Positions 22,937-34,249 of a stretch of DNA of 64,000 bases are shown one piece after another (position 1 is the stretch's first letter; every line of letters starts with the position of its first letter). The stretch is from Phytophthora quininea (taxonomy: Eukaryota; Oomycota; Peronosporomycetes; Peronosporales; Peronosporaceae), in assembly GCA_011947345.1 (NCBI GenBank), contig JAAVTG010001021.1:366282-430281 (forward strand), given 5' to 3'. The notes under the pieces were generated by a model. That model was not told where the DNA came from. It ran no database searches and worked only from the letters and a program-made list of their open reading frames with translations. Position numbers and translations under genes: made by a program.

Positions 22937-24418
22937 TCATTCCAGTTCTAATGACCCCCATTGCCATTCCGTCTCCCAATGCCAGTTCAGCCATTCCCAC
23001 TTGCGCTGAGACGACGGCAGCTCCGAAACATATTTTGCGTAGAGTTGCTGGAGCTGAGAGAGAGGCCGATGAGGAGTGAGAGCTGCAACGCGTGCCTGCA
23101 CCTTGGCACTCGACCACGGTACTTGAGCATTCCAGTATTCGTCGACAAGCTGCTCGAACAATTGCCGCTCCGACTCCGTAATCGGACGATACTGCATTCG
23201 CGAGTTTTGCGTTGTTTGCCGTGATCGAAGCAGCTCCGCAGCCAGCCGTTCCTCGGTATCCGTAGCAGCTTCTAACTGCGCAAAAGCTGCTTAGCTCGAG
23301 CAGTCCAGGCCTCGATGAGCAGCTCCAAAAGGCATCGCCGTCGATTTTGCGATGGGCATTCAGCAATACATTTCGAGACGCTGCAGCCAGCGTTAGAGCG
23401 CGCTCTTGAAGCTCTTCACAAACACCAGAGGGCCACGCGCAGTCCACCTTCAATTCAGAGCACGGACCACACCAAAAGCGGAAGTTCCAGTAGTAGTTGT
23501 CCCGGAACAGCTCGCCGATCATTTCTCGAGCCACCTGTTGGGCAATGCCAACGTTGTGGAAGACGACGTCTGCGAGTGGCACTGAAGCGCAAACTTCGTC
23601 GATACGAGCGGTCTTCGCCCCCGTCGCGCCGACGCTAGCTGCCACCTTGCACCGATACAGATTCTCCAGCAAGTGCACGAACATTTTGATTTTCTCGGGC
23701 GGGTTGAATTTGTCGTCGACTCCGCACAGCGACCCGAACAGCCGAACTCTCGATTGGGTTGCTGCCGAGTACAGAACAGTAGCCACCGTACTGTGGAGTT
23801 GGTCGACGGCTTGGCGCCGATTTGACGCTCGCTGCGACACGAATCGCACCACGAACTCCGGGAAGCTTTCCTGGAGGGTGGAGCTGCCGGGAGTGGAGCC
23901 TGTTGTCGCTCCTTCGGCTGTGCCATCGAGACCAGCCCCTTCCAACTCGCTGAAGACGCGTTGCTCGTACATATCCACGACCATGGCCATCAAGAGCGTC
24001 ACGTGCATTCGTCGATCAGGTTTTTAGAAACTCCCACCCCGGTCGACACGCTTCCGAGTGCACTTTTCCCACTTGCAAGTTGATGTTGCTGCTGCTTGTA
24101 CTGAAGCAGCGGATTGGTCACCTGTCGTCGCCAGACTCGGACACGCTTGCAGCACTGATTTAATCGTTCCATCCGCACGATATCCTCATCCAGAGATGAA
24201 AGTACTGGGGCTGCTGTTGGTGTCGATTTGTTGGGATTTTTAAGTCGACTTGGAGACTGAGGCTGAGTGCTCGTGGGGATGTCATCACGAATCGTCCGGA
24301 ACAGTTCCTGTTCACTCTGAAAGTGCTCGCGAAATGTCTGCGACGTCTGCACGAGCGAGTTTTAAGACGGACGTGGCTTACTTCAGCCTGAGCACGAGTC
24401 AACGTGTCCAGCGTCATG
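22937..24418 (-). CDS. Conserved protein of unknown function (copy 2), frame broken
   Basis: Counterpart of 11683-13156. It shares the two breaks of copy 1 (near 24005, and AAAA 23282-23285 on the plus strand). It also has two of its own: AAAA in the coding strand at 24361-24364 where copy 1 has five A, and TTTT at 23327-23330 where copy 1 has five T and reads FLELLIEAW. The end differs slightly (WETEWQWGSLELE instead of WETEYGNGGH) because of a two-base difference. No family recognised. Confidence 0.5.
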
Positions 24419-24526
24419 ATCGTCAAAGGCGTAAATGCCGAGAAACTACAGGAGTGAACAAGATTGCAGTGAGCAGCGATGCTATTTTTGCGATGGTTTT
24501 CTTGGTGATCACGTCAGAAATATGTT

Positions 24527-26141
24527 TTAGACATCTGCCAACCCAATTTCACGCAGTTGAGTAACCGAGCGATCTTGGTAGCTGTACGAGTAGCCATTGT
24601 CCACACGGAAGACCAGATACGTGTCCTCTTCATCGCTCGTGTCTTGTTCATTCACCAAACGTGCCTTCACCATCGTACCATCACGCAGTGGCCGACCAAC
24701 CCACCGATCGTTTCGAGCGTCGTAAGAAAGACGACGACCGTCCTCAAGCACACCGTTCACAAGGACACTACCAGAAGACTCCACGACAACGTCCGACGCA
24801 GCGATCCCGCGATTGTCGGGAGATTTCGAGTCGCTATAACTCGTGTCGCACATGATGACATCTTCGAACGGGACGTTGCCATCGTTTCCGTCGGTAGCAC
24901 ACGTTTCTTCTTGAGTTCTGGGCTGCTTAATCACCGTCGGGCAGTTCCCGTGAGGTGTGTGGCCAATGACGACGCGACGGATGCCGCCCTCCGACAGCAG
25001 GGTCGTGATCTCTTTCGGCAGTGCAGTGGGCATTCCTGACGGCAGCAAATGGCGCCCCATAACGACGCTGCCGCTGTAGTCGGGCAGCACGTACTTGAGG
25101 AGCTCATTGCCACCACGAGACGTGCGGTCTTCACTCCACGTAGGTCGCTCGATCCAGTCTCGGATTTCACTCCGGTACCAGGCATTCAGCTTGTCTACCC
25201 ACTCGGACACAGACTCAAAGCGCTTCGAAGGAGCACCAGGCACTTTCCCCAAAGCTGACAAGCTGGCGTCGGTGTCACCATTGATGATACCTCCGTGCAC
25301 GAAAAGTGTCTGGTGCTTGACAAATGCTAAGTTTCCATGCAGCAAGTACTCGCGCAATACACCACCTTCTTTCACGCTGTCGACGTAGGACGCTACCACT
25401 TCTTGGTCAGGAATTGTTGCATCTGGCTGTGCGACTTGACGAGAGCGCAACTCTTCTCGACGACGCTCGAAATCTCCTTGTGACCCCATCGTATGGTCTA
25501 ACATCCACTGCAGTCGATTCGTCTTGGTGTTCACTGCTTGCAGCGCGTCTAGTGAAGTTCTCCATCGTTCGACTGCAGTTGAGTCGCTAAAAAGTCTTTC
25601 AGCGTGACTCGCTTGTCTTTCGGCACCCACGTCGGACCCTCACAAATCTCTACAGAGCACTCAGTCAGTACGACGCAGCAGCTCTTTGTTGTCGATTCTG
25701 TAACAATTTACCTTTAGCCATGGAGTGCAGATCCATCTCACTGTCCTGTAACTCGGAGGTCAGTCGCATCTTGTTGACGTCTCGGTTGCCCACCAGCAGC
25801 ACGACTCGATCCGGATGCTTCTTCTTGAGCTTCACCAACTGCTCGTAGCACCTGATCAGAAACTCACTTAGCACTAGTATCCATTGTTACTTGCTACGTA
25901 AAGTTCCTCACTGCAGGGTTTGTCCGCCCTTGTCGCCGGCATCTCCTCCAAACACGAGCATACAGTCGTCTTCCAGCGCCAGCGAGTCCCCGTCCAGCTT
26001 CAGGCACGAGGACTGGCGCACCACATTGCGCACGTAGTTCCAGTTGCCTTCCACGTCCGTCAGCAGCACCACCCGCAGCGCCGACATCCTCCGCATCCAC
26101 GTCAAGGCGGACAAGATCAGCAGAATCAGATTGTGTAACAT
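24527..26141 (-). CDS. Calcineurin-like metallophosphoesterase (copy 2)
   Basis: Second copy with the same exon structure: 26141-25912, 25851-25712, 25649-24527. GGDAGDKG, GNRD, FVHGG and IGHTPHG are all kept. Exon 3 is broken near its beginning at AA (plus-strand TT 25558-25559) where copy 1 has AAA; adding the base restores DGETSLDALQ. Amino-acid differences from copy 1 are few and conservative. Whether both copies are needed, or one is drifting, cannot be told. Confidence 0.85.
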
Positions 26142-26185
26142 GTGATGCAGTACACAAAAACACATTACAATCGTCAAAAGAGACC

Positions 26186-26833
26186 ATGGACCGGAAGCGA
26201 CGACGCTCAAGAAGTCGATCCCGCGACTACAACCGCCGCGACGGTGGCTATCAATCGCGTACGGACAGTAGAAACACAGGCAAACGCTGCTGGTTTGCAG
26301 AGAAGTACGACCCAGTCCAGATCGGGAGTATCGACGGCACAGACACGACGCCACACGACAAGGGACTGGTGCGGGCTCTGAAAGCTCGGTTCGACCCCAG
26401 CAGAGACCCGCAGATCCAGGGCGACCCGTACGCGACGCTGTTTGTGGGTCGACTGAGCTTCGACACGACCGAGGAGACTGTGCGACGTTTCTTCGAGCGG
26501 TTTGGTCCGGTGGAGCGACTGCGATTGGTGACGGACAAGACCTCGAACAAGTCCAAGGGCTACGCGTTCGTGGAGTTCCGAGACGAGAGAGACTTTGAAA
26601 GAGCGTACAGACAAGCTCATCGACAAGTGATCGACGGAGCGACCATCTTGGTGGACTTTGAGCGCAGTCGAGTGATGAAAGGCTGGAAGCCGAGACGGCT
26701 TGGAGGAGGACTGGGCGGCCGCAAGGAATCTGGACAACTGCGGTTTGGAGGCAGGGAGCGACCGTTTAAGCCGCCGTTGGTGCAGAGAGGAAGGAGTGGA
26801 GTCGTGCAGGGAGGACGACCTAAGAGGAAGTGA
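26186..26833 (+). CDS. SNRNP35: U11/U12 snRNP 35 kDa protein (copy 2)
   Basis: Second copy, 215 residues, frame intact and the RRM unchanged in RNP1 and RNP2. The C-terminus reads GRSGVVQGGRPKRK and is a little longer than copy 1. It starts 45 bp from the oppositely oriented phosphoesterase. The region beyond its stop codon is not shared with copy 1 and consists of CRN remnants. Confidence 0.88.
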   Translation: MDRKRRRSRSRSRDYNRRDGGYQSRTDSRNTGKRCWFAEKYDPVQIGSIDGTDTTPHDKGLVRALKARFDPSRDPQIQGDPYATLFVGRLSFDTTEETVRRFFERFGPVERLRLVTDKTSNKSKGYAFVEFRDERDFERAYRQAHRQVIDGATILVDFERSRVMKGWKPRRLGGGLGGRKESGQLRFGGRERPFKPPLVQRGRSGVVQGGRPKRK

Positions 26834-26859
26834 ACTGTGGTGCCAGGTATTTGAAAGTT

Positions 26860-28200
26860 CGACCACCGGAAGATCGGTCCGCCAAGCACAATTTTTCTCG
26901 TCTTCAACGTTGGTACAACGACCTCAGGAGTCTTCAAGACCGTTTGGAGAGCCGCAAGAGGCCGAAACCTTCAGTACTTGTCTTCAACTGTTCATACACA
27001 ACTCGGTCGCAACCGCTGCCGAAGCGAGCTCCATTTCTGGTTTCATTTCCAATGCACCGTATCCCTTCACGAGCGAGCGATTTCAGCGCTCGTTAGACTT
27101 CCCGGTACCTGGCGCCCCGAGACCCAAGACAACGGTCATCTTCAAACTGTCCCTTTTTCCAGTGTGTGTTCGTAGTTGGCAAGAATTTCCCACGGTCCAA
27201 ATTACTCGAAATCCAACAGCAAATCCAGTACGTAAGAACATGTTAGGTAGAGTCCTTTAAGCCGAAACATACAATTTGCGATGACTTCGTCCAACTCAAC
27301 TTGCCAAGTGAGACGATGATCAGTGAGGAGGTCTCAAAACTACTAGCTGTGCCTGCTTCTCCTTGTAGCCAGGAGAAGGGCACGTTACTGCCGTCCAACT
27401 TAGAAATCACAGTTACGATCGACGTTTTCCCCTCGTGCATCCCTGGAATATACTGCCTTAAGCAATGCTTCCAATACCCTACCATTGCCGCCCATACTCA
27501 AATCAACAGTTGAGTAAGCGTGCTATCATCACCAGCACATCGACGTTTTGCACGGTTGGCCTTGAAAGATATGCCGTCGGGAGTTGACATCTGAGCTGCG
27601 ACGTATCTGCCAAAAACTCGTTCACTGGACTGTAAATCGTTGCCGAGCATATTGCGATCACCCAACACTTGGAGGCGTTCACTAGGTTACTCAAATAACT
27701 CAACGACGCACGAATCACACATAACGTGTTGATTGTGCCAGTTACTTCGACAGCACCGAGCTTGCTCCATTTGATCCTGCAATTGGTCAGCAATCGGGCC
27801 CCAATCGCGTGACCTGCGTGCGCAAAGGAAATTCTGTGCTGTCGGATATTTAAATGTGACTTTGAAAGTGCGTTCTGCAAGAGCCTCATCATTTGGTCCT
27901 CGCCACACGTCCCGAACAGGTTTTCCTTCACGAGGGTAGGAAATTCATCGAGTAGTCACGACGGATCCCGGTCCCTGGCGCAACATACACATCAACAACT
28001 ATAGATTGTTTGAAAAACAACAACCACATACAAACACCAAGATATCGGATTTGTTGTGGTTTTGGAAGTGCCGACCAAGTGCAACCATAAGTAGCGTGGC
28101 GCGTTGAGTAGTAATCTTTGTGTTCGTTGAGCCGAGAGACGGTTAGCATCTCCCTCGACAAGGACGGGATTGCGCCCTGTGCGTATCCAACCACTGGATG
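26860..28200 (-). pseudogene. Cluster of decayed Crinkler NTPase fragments
   Basis: Several short minus-strand pieces resemble parts of the CRN gene at 7576-9077. About 27510-27930 matches its NTPase segment (EMMRHLQNAF versus MMRLLQNAL; NASRCWVIAI versus NASKCWVIAI; LSRPTVQSVDV versus LSRPTVQNVDV). Near 27970 there is a decayed Walker A (APGTGIR), and near 27090-27110 a separate GAPGTGKS soon followed by a stop. No LFLAK header was found. Frames change repeatedly and deletions are larger than one base, so this is real decay rather than the single-base losses seen elsewhere. It lies tail to tail with U11/U12-35K copy 2, opposite in orientation to what inversion of the left arm would give. Confidence 0.7.
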
Positions 28201-28247
28201 GTTTAAGCTCTGTCTATAAGACATCTCACCAGTTTTTTTTCAGTCTA

Positions 28248-29280
28248 ATGGGAACCAAGCGTGTGGCTGAAGTGGAGACCGACACCACCAAAAGACCACG
28301 ACTGGCTGACTGTGTGCACACTGCACCAGGAAAAACTGATGCCACTGCACTGCAGAACCCGACGCGCGTGGCGGTTCTAGTGCCGTTCCGGGACAGCCAT
28401 ACAGCCCAGAAGCGCAAAGCTCATCTGGACGAGTTCGTTCCGTACATGACGAAGTTCCTCCAACGCCATTGCAACGACTCCAGCTTCCACATTTTCATCT
28501 TGGAGCAGTCGAGAGACGGCCGCAAGTTCAACCGCGGCAAGCTGCTGAACGCAGGCTTCGACATGGCTCGGGACGACTACGACGTTTTCATTTTCCACGA
28601 CGTGGATCTGCTACCCGGGGTATGTTTTCAACTGCATCGAAACGGTGATGACGTTTCTAACGTTACTGCAGGACGATCTGGGCGAGTTTTACGCGCAGGC
28701 GCCGCGTCTTGGACCGATGCACATTGCCCGCGTTTGGGATCGCTACAGCGGGAGCGACACGTACTTTGGCGGCATCGTGGCTTTCACTCGACAGCACTTT
28801 ATCAAAGTCAACGGATTTCCCAACAACTTTTGGGGATGGGGCGGAGAAGACAATGAGCTCTACAGCCGCGTGGTGCGCAAGAAACTTCAGATCCGGTCGC
28901 CGTCAAGGTAAATTGTCTACATGCTGCGGATAAGCCCGTGCTAAATATTTTCTCTCTTTGAATGCAGTGGCACAATACGAGACCTGGAACAGCTGAGCTT
29001 GGTGGACAAATTGGCAGTACTACGCACCAGCAAATGGAAGTGCACGGTGAAACACGAACTGCTGAAGGAGCACCACCGCACGTGGAAGAAGAACGGGCTA
29101 AAGAGCCTCCACTACGAGTACGTGGATGCCGACGCCCTCAACAAGTTCTGCACCAAAATCACCGTTAACTTAGGTCCGAACAACCACTGGTCCGATGCCA
29201 GATCGTCATTGGAACGAGAACAAGCCGAAGGTAGTCCAAACGAAGCAGAAATACAAGTCACCAGCACTTCAATGCGTTGA
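28248..29280 (+). CDS. Beta-1,4-galactosyltransferase-type glycosyltransferase (GT7)
   Basis: Family GT7, as in xylosylprotein beta-4-galactosyltransferases, transferring Gal or GalNAc from UDP-sugar. Exons: 28248-28619, 28672-28907, 28968-29280; introns 52 and 60 bp. VLVPFRDS opens the domain; FIFHDVDLLP carries the metal-binding DVD; YFGGIVAFTRQHFIKVNGF and WGWGGEDNELYSR are the family's strongest motifs. The frame is intact. The N-terminus (MGTKRVAEVETDTTKRPRL) is charged and has no signal anchor, unusual for a Golgi enzyme; an unannotated upstream exon is possible, but a TATA-like TATAAG at 28215-28220 close to this ATG argues for the start used. Confidence 0.88.
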
Positions 29281-29352
29281 ACTTATTCGTAGGAATATTT
29301 ATTCTATATTTTAGTTTCTGAAGTTGCCAGTCATTTTTTACTGGAGGTGAGC

Positions 29353-31602
29353 ATGTCGAGCACCTTCTTCGGAGCGCTGACGCAGGGCGCCAAGTTCGGC
29401 GGCGCACGCTTCCAGAAGGACAAGCAGCAGTTTAAGCAGGTCGGAAAGGGTACGACGCACCTGATGCCGCAACTTGCGCTCTCGAGTGGTCACTATAGCT
29501 CACAAAAACTTGTGTCAATTGCAGCCACTACAACCAACAAGACGGAGGTGGATGAGCTGGACTTCTTCGGCTTTGACGCGGCTCCAAAGCCCAAGGAGAA
29601 GATCCAGAAGCCCCGCAAGATCAGCGTGGACATGGTGCCAGACTGGGCCGGCAACGAGCTCAAGAGCAAGAAGCCGCGCAAGGCTCAAGGCAGCCAACCT
29701 CGGCGCAAACGGAAGCTGAGCGAAGGCGCGTTGGAGGAGCAGCGACTGGAGGAGGAAGCACGCCAACAGGCGTCCCGATTGCTGGCTCCGCAGAACCAGC
29801 GCAAGGAAAAAAGAAGAAAAAGACGCGTCGTGGAAGTGAGCCAGTACCTCAGCAGTCAGTAGAAGAAGGAGAAGAAGACAGTGAGGAGCGAGGAGGAGGA
29901 AAGCGTCAGTCTGTTCAAAAACGACGAACAGGACGAAGAGGACAGCAAGGAAGAAGAAGAAGACCAAGAAGGAAGAGGCCAAGATTGCGTCCAAGAAGAA
30001 CGCTGCTTCTGCTGAACAGTACGAATCTTGCGGTGTATTTGTTATTCATGTTTACTGTGCACTTGTATTTTTTGTAGAGAGTGTGAAGCTCCTTCGGCGC
30101 CAGCTCGGTATTCGCGTGGACGGCGTGAGTGTGCCTGCCCCGATCACGTCGTTTGCGGATATGCGTCTGGACTCGAGTTCCAGCGCACAGCAGATGAAGC
30201 GCTTGCTCTTGAAGAACATCGAGCGCTCAGAATACAAGGAACCAACGTCAGTTCAGATGCAGTCCATCCCGAGCTTGCTGCTCAAGCGTGATGTTCTGGC
30301 GACGGCGCCTACGGGATCTGGTAAAACGGCAGCTTTCGCGATCCCGATCCTGGCGAACTTGTCTGCTGGGAGTGGAACAAGCAGTGGCATCCGTTCCATT
30401 GTTTTAGCTCCGACACGAGATCTCGCGGTGCAGATTCGGTCAGAATTCACTCGTCTCTCGGCTGGAAAGAAGCTGCACATCACGCTGCTGTCGAAAGCTA
30501 CTGCTGCTACCATTGTGTCCCAAACTAAGAGCAAGCTAGCTGTGAACCACGACGTGCTGATTGCGACTCCACTTCGACTTGTGCATCTGATTCAGGAGTC
30601 AAAGGTTGATCTGTCGACTGTGGAGATGATTTGCTTGGATGAAGCCGACAGACTGCTGGAGCTGGGCTTTGTGGAGCAGGTAGATGAAATTTTGCCGCAT
30701 GCACTCACGCCAAGGTCCAGCGGGCTCTGTTTAGCGCTACAATGCTGGAAGGAGTAGAAGAGCTAGCACAGACCGTCCTCCGGGACCCTGTCCGAGTGGC
30801 TATCGGTACGAAAAATGCCGGTGCCGCCACCATTGACCAGAAACTTGTGTTTGTGGGCAAAGAGGAAGGCAAGCTCGTGGCCATGAAGCAGCTACTGCAT
30901 GATGGACTCCAACTCCCCGCACTGCTATTCGTCCAAAACAAAGAGCGAGCCAACGAACTGTACCATGAATTGCTGTACGATGGTTGAACATTGGCGCTGT
31001 CCACGCTGACCGTACGAAGGAGCAGCGTGATGACACAATTCGCCGCTTCCGCACGGGCGAAGTCTGGGTACTGATCTGTACGGACCTCATGAGCCGTGGT
31101 ATGGACTTTAAGGCTGTGAACATGGTCATCAACTACGACTTCCCACAGAGTGCTGTGAGCTACATCCACCGCATTGGTCGTACGGGGCGTAATGGACGCA
31201 AGGGTCAAGCTGTCACTTTCTTCACAGAGGACGACATGGTGTACTTGCGAACGATTGCCAATGTCATGAAGATCTCGGGCTGCGAGGTCCCGGACTGGAT
31301 GTTGTCGCTCAAAAGGCCAGGTACATGCGAGCTGCCATTGTATGTGTGAGCTCAGTTAAACTTATTTTCTTTATGTTTATGACAGTATGACGAAGAGGAA
31401 AGAGCTTTTGAAGGCGCCACCAATGCGCCGGCGCATCAACACCGTGTCAGGATACGACCTGAAGAAGGCGAATCGCCTCAAACAGATGAAGCAAGGGAAA
31501 CACAAGAAGGATGCCGATGAAACTGGAGATGCTGAGCCTGCCAAGACTAGCAATGACCACAAGAAGCGGAAAAAACACAAGAAGGGTCCAACGACTGAAT
31601 AA
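29353..31602 (+). CDS. DDX52: DEAD-box RNA helicase of the Rok1/DDX52 type
   Basis: ATP-dependent RNA helicase for 18S rRNA maturation in the nucleolus. Motifs in order: [10 protein letters not shown] (Q motif), APTGSGKT (I), PTRDLA (Ia), [10 protein letters not shown] (II), FSATM (III), [12 protein letters not shown] (VI). The basic tail ([14 protein letters not shown]) is typical of Rok1/DDX52. Introns: 29450-29524; 30019-30081 joining SAE to VKLLRRQL; and 31321-31385 near the end. Breaks at TTTT 30690-30693 and TT 30984-30985 are mended by one added base each ([25 protein letters not shown]). The acidic/basic linker at about 29800-30018 changes frame more than once and I could not settle it. 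The last junction also fits better if AAAA 31311-31314 is one base short. Confidence 0.9.
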
Positions 31603-31778
31603 GTCTACCAGCTTGTAAGCAACATGCTTCCTTCTCAGTATTTTGACCGCTGCGACCGTGCACTTCGTGCCCTCAGTTTCTGTATTGGAATCTGCAGCGT
31701 TGTCTGTCGCTTTGTTTTCTTTTTGTTTTACAAGTACTTAGATACATACAGCAATGCCCGTCATACTGATTTGATTTC

Positions 31779-32877
31779 TTAGACGTTGGCACTTGGCTCT
31801 AACCGTTCAAGATCCTCGCTTTCTTCGTAGCCCGGCTTTCCTGTTACCAGCGACGGCGGCGCCGTCATCTTGCGGTACTGCAGCAGCACAGGGTACATCT
31901 TGTCGATGGCTTGGTGCAGATGGTTCGAGTCTCGTGCTCCGCAGAGCACAATCTTGCCGGACACAAAGATCAGCAGCGTCAACTTCGGCTCGACGAGCTT
32001 GTAAATGAGCCCAGGGAACAGCTCGGGCTCGTACTATCACGTAGTAAAACAACATGAGACTCGGCCGACTTCAAACCATAGTACACAAACGTACACTCGA
32101 AAAGCGCGCGTGATCATTCAGCAGCCCTTCAAGGCGAATGGGGAAACGAATATCACACGTCCCCATCACGTTGCGCACTTTGAATTCGGAGAACTTGGCT
32201 GGGAAGTTCAATTTCTAAAGCATTCTGGTCACCACTTCGTTCTCTTTCCAACAAATATAGTGCTGTTGACGCACCTGTATGACGCGTGTGAACTTGCGAG
32301 CAGCTAACCGGCAGCTATCCTCGCTGGTGCCCCCGTAATGACAATCTTTAACAATGTAACAAAAAAATATTAGTTAAAAACACCAGTGTCATAAAGTTGA
32401 AGGCAGTGACACCTTTCCAGAGCCGAAAATCAGCGCCGTCGTCTTTGGATCTCTCAGCCTCATAATCACCGCCGAAAAGCGCTGCAATAATAATGTAAAA
32501 CATAATTGTTAGATAAATAAACATGTTATGCCCGAAATGCTAACAACTCTACAGCCTTACCTTGGGATTGTACTCGGCGTTGCGCGCATGTAGCGCGATG
32601 GTCTTCAAGTCCAGCGGCGTCTTCAGGTCTATTGTCCCCACCACATTCCTAAAAAAATAAGCCCATAAGTTTTGCTTGGACGCCAATAGTAAATACTTGC
32701 TACAGTAAAGCCGTACATGATCTTGACTTGGAGGTTGACCTTCTCCTCCCAGTCGTCGTCCACCTGGATGTCTCTTCCGCCGACGCTTTGCAGGTCACGC
32801 CCCGGGTCCTCCACTAACGCCAACTGCCGCTCCTTGACCGCGCGCGCGGACGCCGCCTGCGCCTTGCCCAACGCCAT
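31779..32877 (-). CDS. TBP: TATA-binding protein
   Basis: Core promoter factor for all three nuclear RNA polymerases. Six exons with five introns of 60-79 bp: 32877-32717, 32648-32561, 32481-32413, 32345-32275, 32214-32096, 32034-31779. The saddle repeats are unmistakable. Repeat 1 has [47 protein letters not shown] and [11 protein letters not shown]. Repeat 2 has [41 protein letters not shown] and [12 protein letters not shown]. The N-terminal region is short and charged. One break at GGGGG (plus-strand C 32330-32334) in exon 4; a sixth G gives [15 protein letters not shown]. The start at 32877 is the first ATG in frame with the conserved core. Confidence 0.96.
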
Positions 32878-34249
32878 TGCCGATGTCTGCAACTGTTGGT
32901 TGAGCAGACAGTGCTATCGTCACCGGACGGAATTCAGCTTTGTTTTGTAAATTTAGCCTCCGGATTGTATCAGTTGAGCTGATCAACGCTTCGGTGTGCA
33001 TTCTTCTAGCTGTCTACTAGTAGTACCATGCTCGAACTTTGTCTACACTCAAGCTTATCTCACGGGAACGAGTTGCATCGACTGGGTTGGTAGCAAGGAT
33101 TGAAGCCAACGGGTCGGCAACGGTGCAGTACTTTACGTCATCGGGAGGGTGCCCATTGTAAATCGAGCCACGCAGACAGAGCAGTAATCAACAGCAAGGG
33201 AGGTCCAGTGGTTCGCCAGCCAAAGCAACGCAGCAGCACCGCTGGCATCACTCGGCTTTAGGCAGCAACTCGAAGATTCGCCCACTTCGCGCAATGCCAA
33301 CGAGTCACTGCTGCTGGATACTGTGTACACCGGTGGCCAGATAAGGATGGGCATCGTTGATATTTACCGGCTGCACAATGTCAACGACGTCGACCGCACC
33401 GTGCAACTTGTGCGACGATCGCTACTCTCGCTGCGCGAAAATGCTTCCACTGCTCGTTGACAGCGAGTTGAAGCGCGACTATTCCGCGCCACTGAATGTA
33501 CAGGTCTCCGCACCGAGCCCGTGATCGCACCACCAAAACGACACATCCCGACACCGATTGGTGTTGCCCCCTGTCGCGTCGCAGAAAAAGGAGGAGGGTT
33601 TTTGTGCGCAGTTGCCTTTCGTTGAGGCGATCTTGGCGCTCAGCGAGCAGCTCTGGCCGACAAACAGAGCGACGCCACCACCTCCGCTCGACTGATGCAC
33701 CAGTCGCAGCCTCCCCACCGACTGGCGGCGGCGCTCGACAGGTCGGTCACAGTAATCTCACCAGACGTGTCGCCGTCTGCTGCATTTCACCTCGATCGAG
33801 GTTTTATTGCGAAAAAAGCCAGAGCGGGCGGGTCGCAATTACCCCCTTTGTGACACCAGTACAATACATTCCGCCAGATAAATGCTTCGAATTTGCAACT
33901 GCTTGAATTTGCACCAGCCGCCTCTCGCGCCGGCCGCGCTGGGGTTATTTCCAATTCTTCTCCAAAAACCTCAGTTTTTGAACTGCGGGGGACTAGCACC
34001 GCTGAGAGCCCCCAATAACCTCCGTGCAGGAAGTGTAGCTGCGCCCGCGCGAGGACCCCAGGACTTCTCTCCGTCCGCTCGCCTCGATCTTCGTCCCGGC
34101 GGTATCTGACCAACCTCCAAGGCAGTGTACGTGGCTGAAGAATGTGTTCCTGTCGTTCTATTCCCTCGAATTCATCACGCTCTTGCTGGTCTTCGCAGCC
34201 TTCCCCGCCATTTGCTGTCAGTTGTGCTAGTATTTAACCCTCTTCCGAC
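32878..34249. other. Long divergent intergenic region with a possible decayed gene
   Basis: Lies between the TBP and KIX-protein starts. Plus-strand codon-like pieces at about 33055-33460 (HGNELHRLGW, VARIEANGSATVQYFT, then a run ending LLSLREN before a stop) sit in changing frames with stops between them, suggesting an old coding remnant I cannot name. The rest, 33500-34249, shows no gene; it contains the promoter of the KIX gene. Confidence 0.35.

Larger units (their letters stand above)
22932..26830 (-). repeat. Inverted duplicate of 9276-13172 (three-gene unit)
   Basis: Second arm, with gene order unknown gene, phosphoesterase, U11/U12-35K. It begins about 75 bp after the RSPH14 stop codon. 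This copy carries at least three extra single-base losses in homopolymers relative to the left arm (23327-23330, 24361-24364, 25558-25559). Confidence 0.92.

Noticed and set aside
9276..26830. The inverted arms as a transposon's terminal repeats
   Set aside because: The arms contain ordinary intron-bearing host genes, no transposase was seen, and the loop holds unrelated housekeeping genes.
26186..26833. U1-70K instead of U11/U12-35K
   Set aside because: GGLGG is shared, but KESGQLRFGGRERPF after it is typical of the 35K protein, and the size (about 215 residues) fits 35K.
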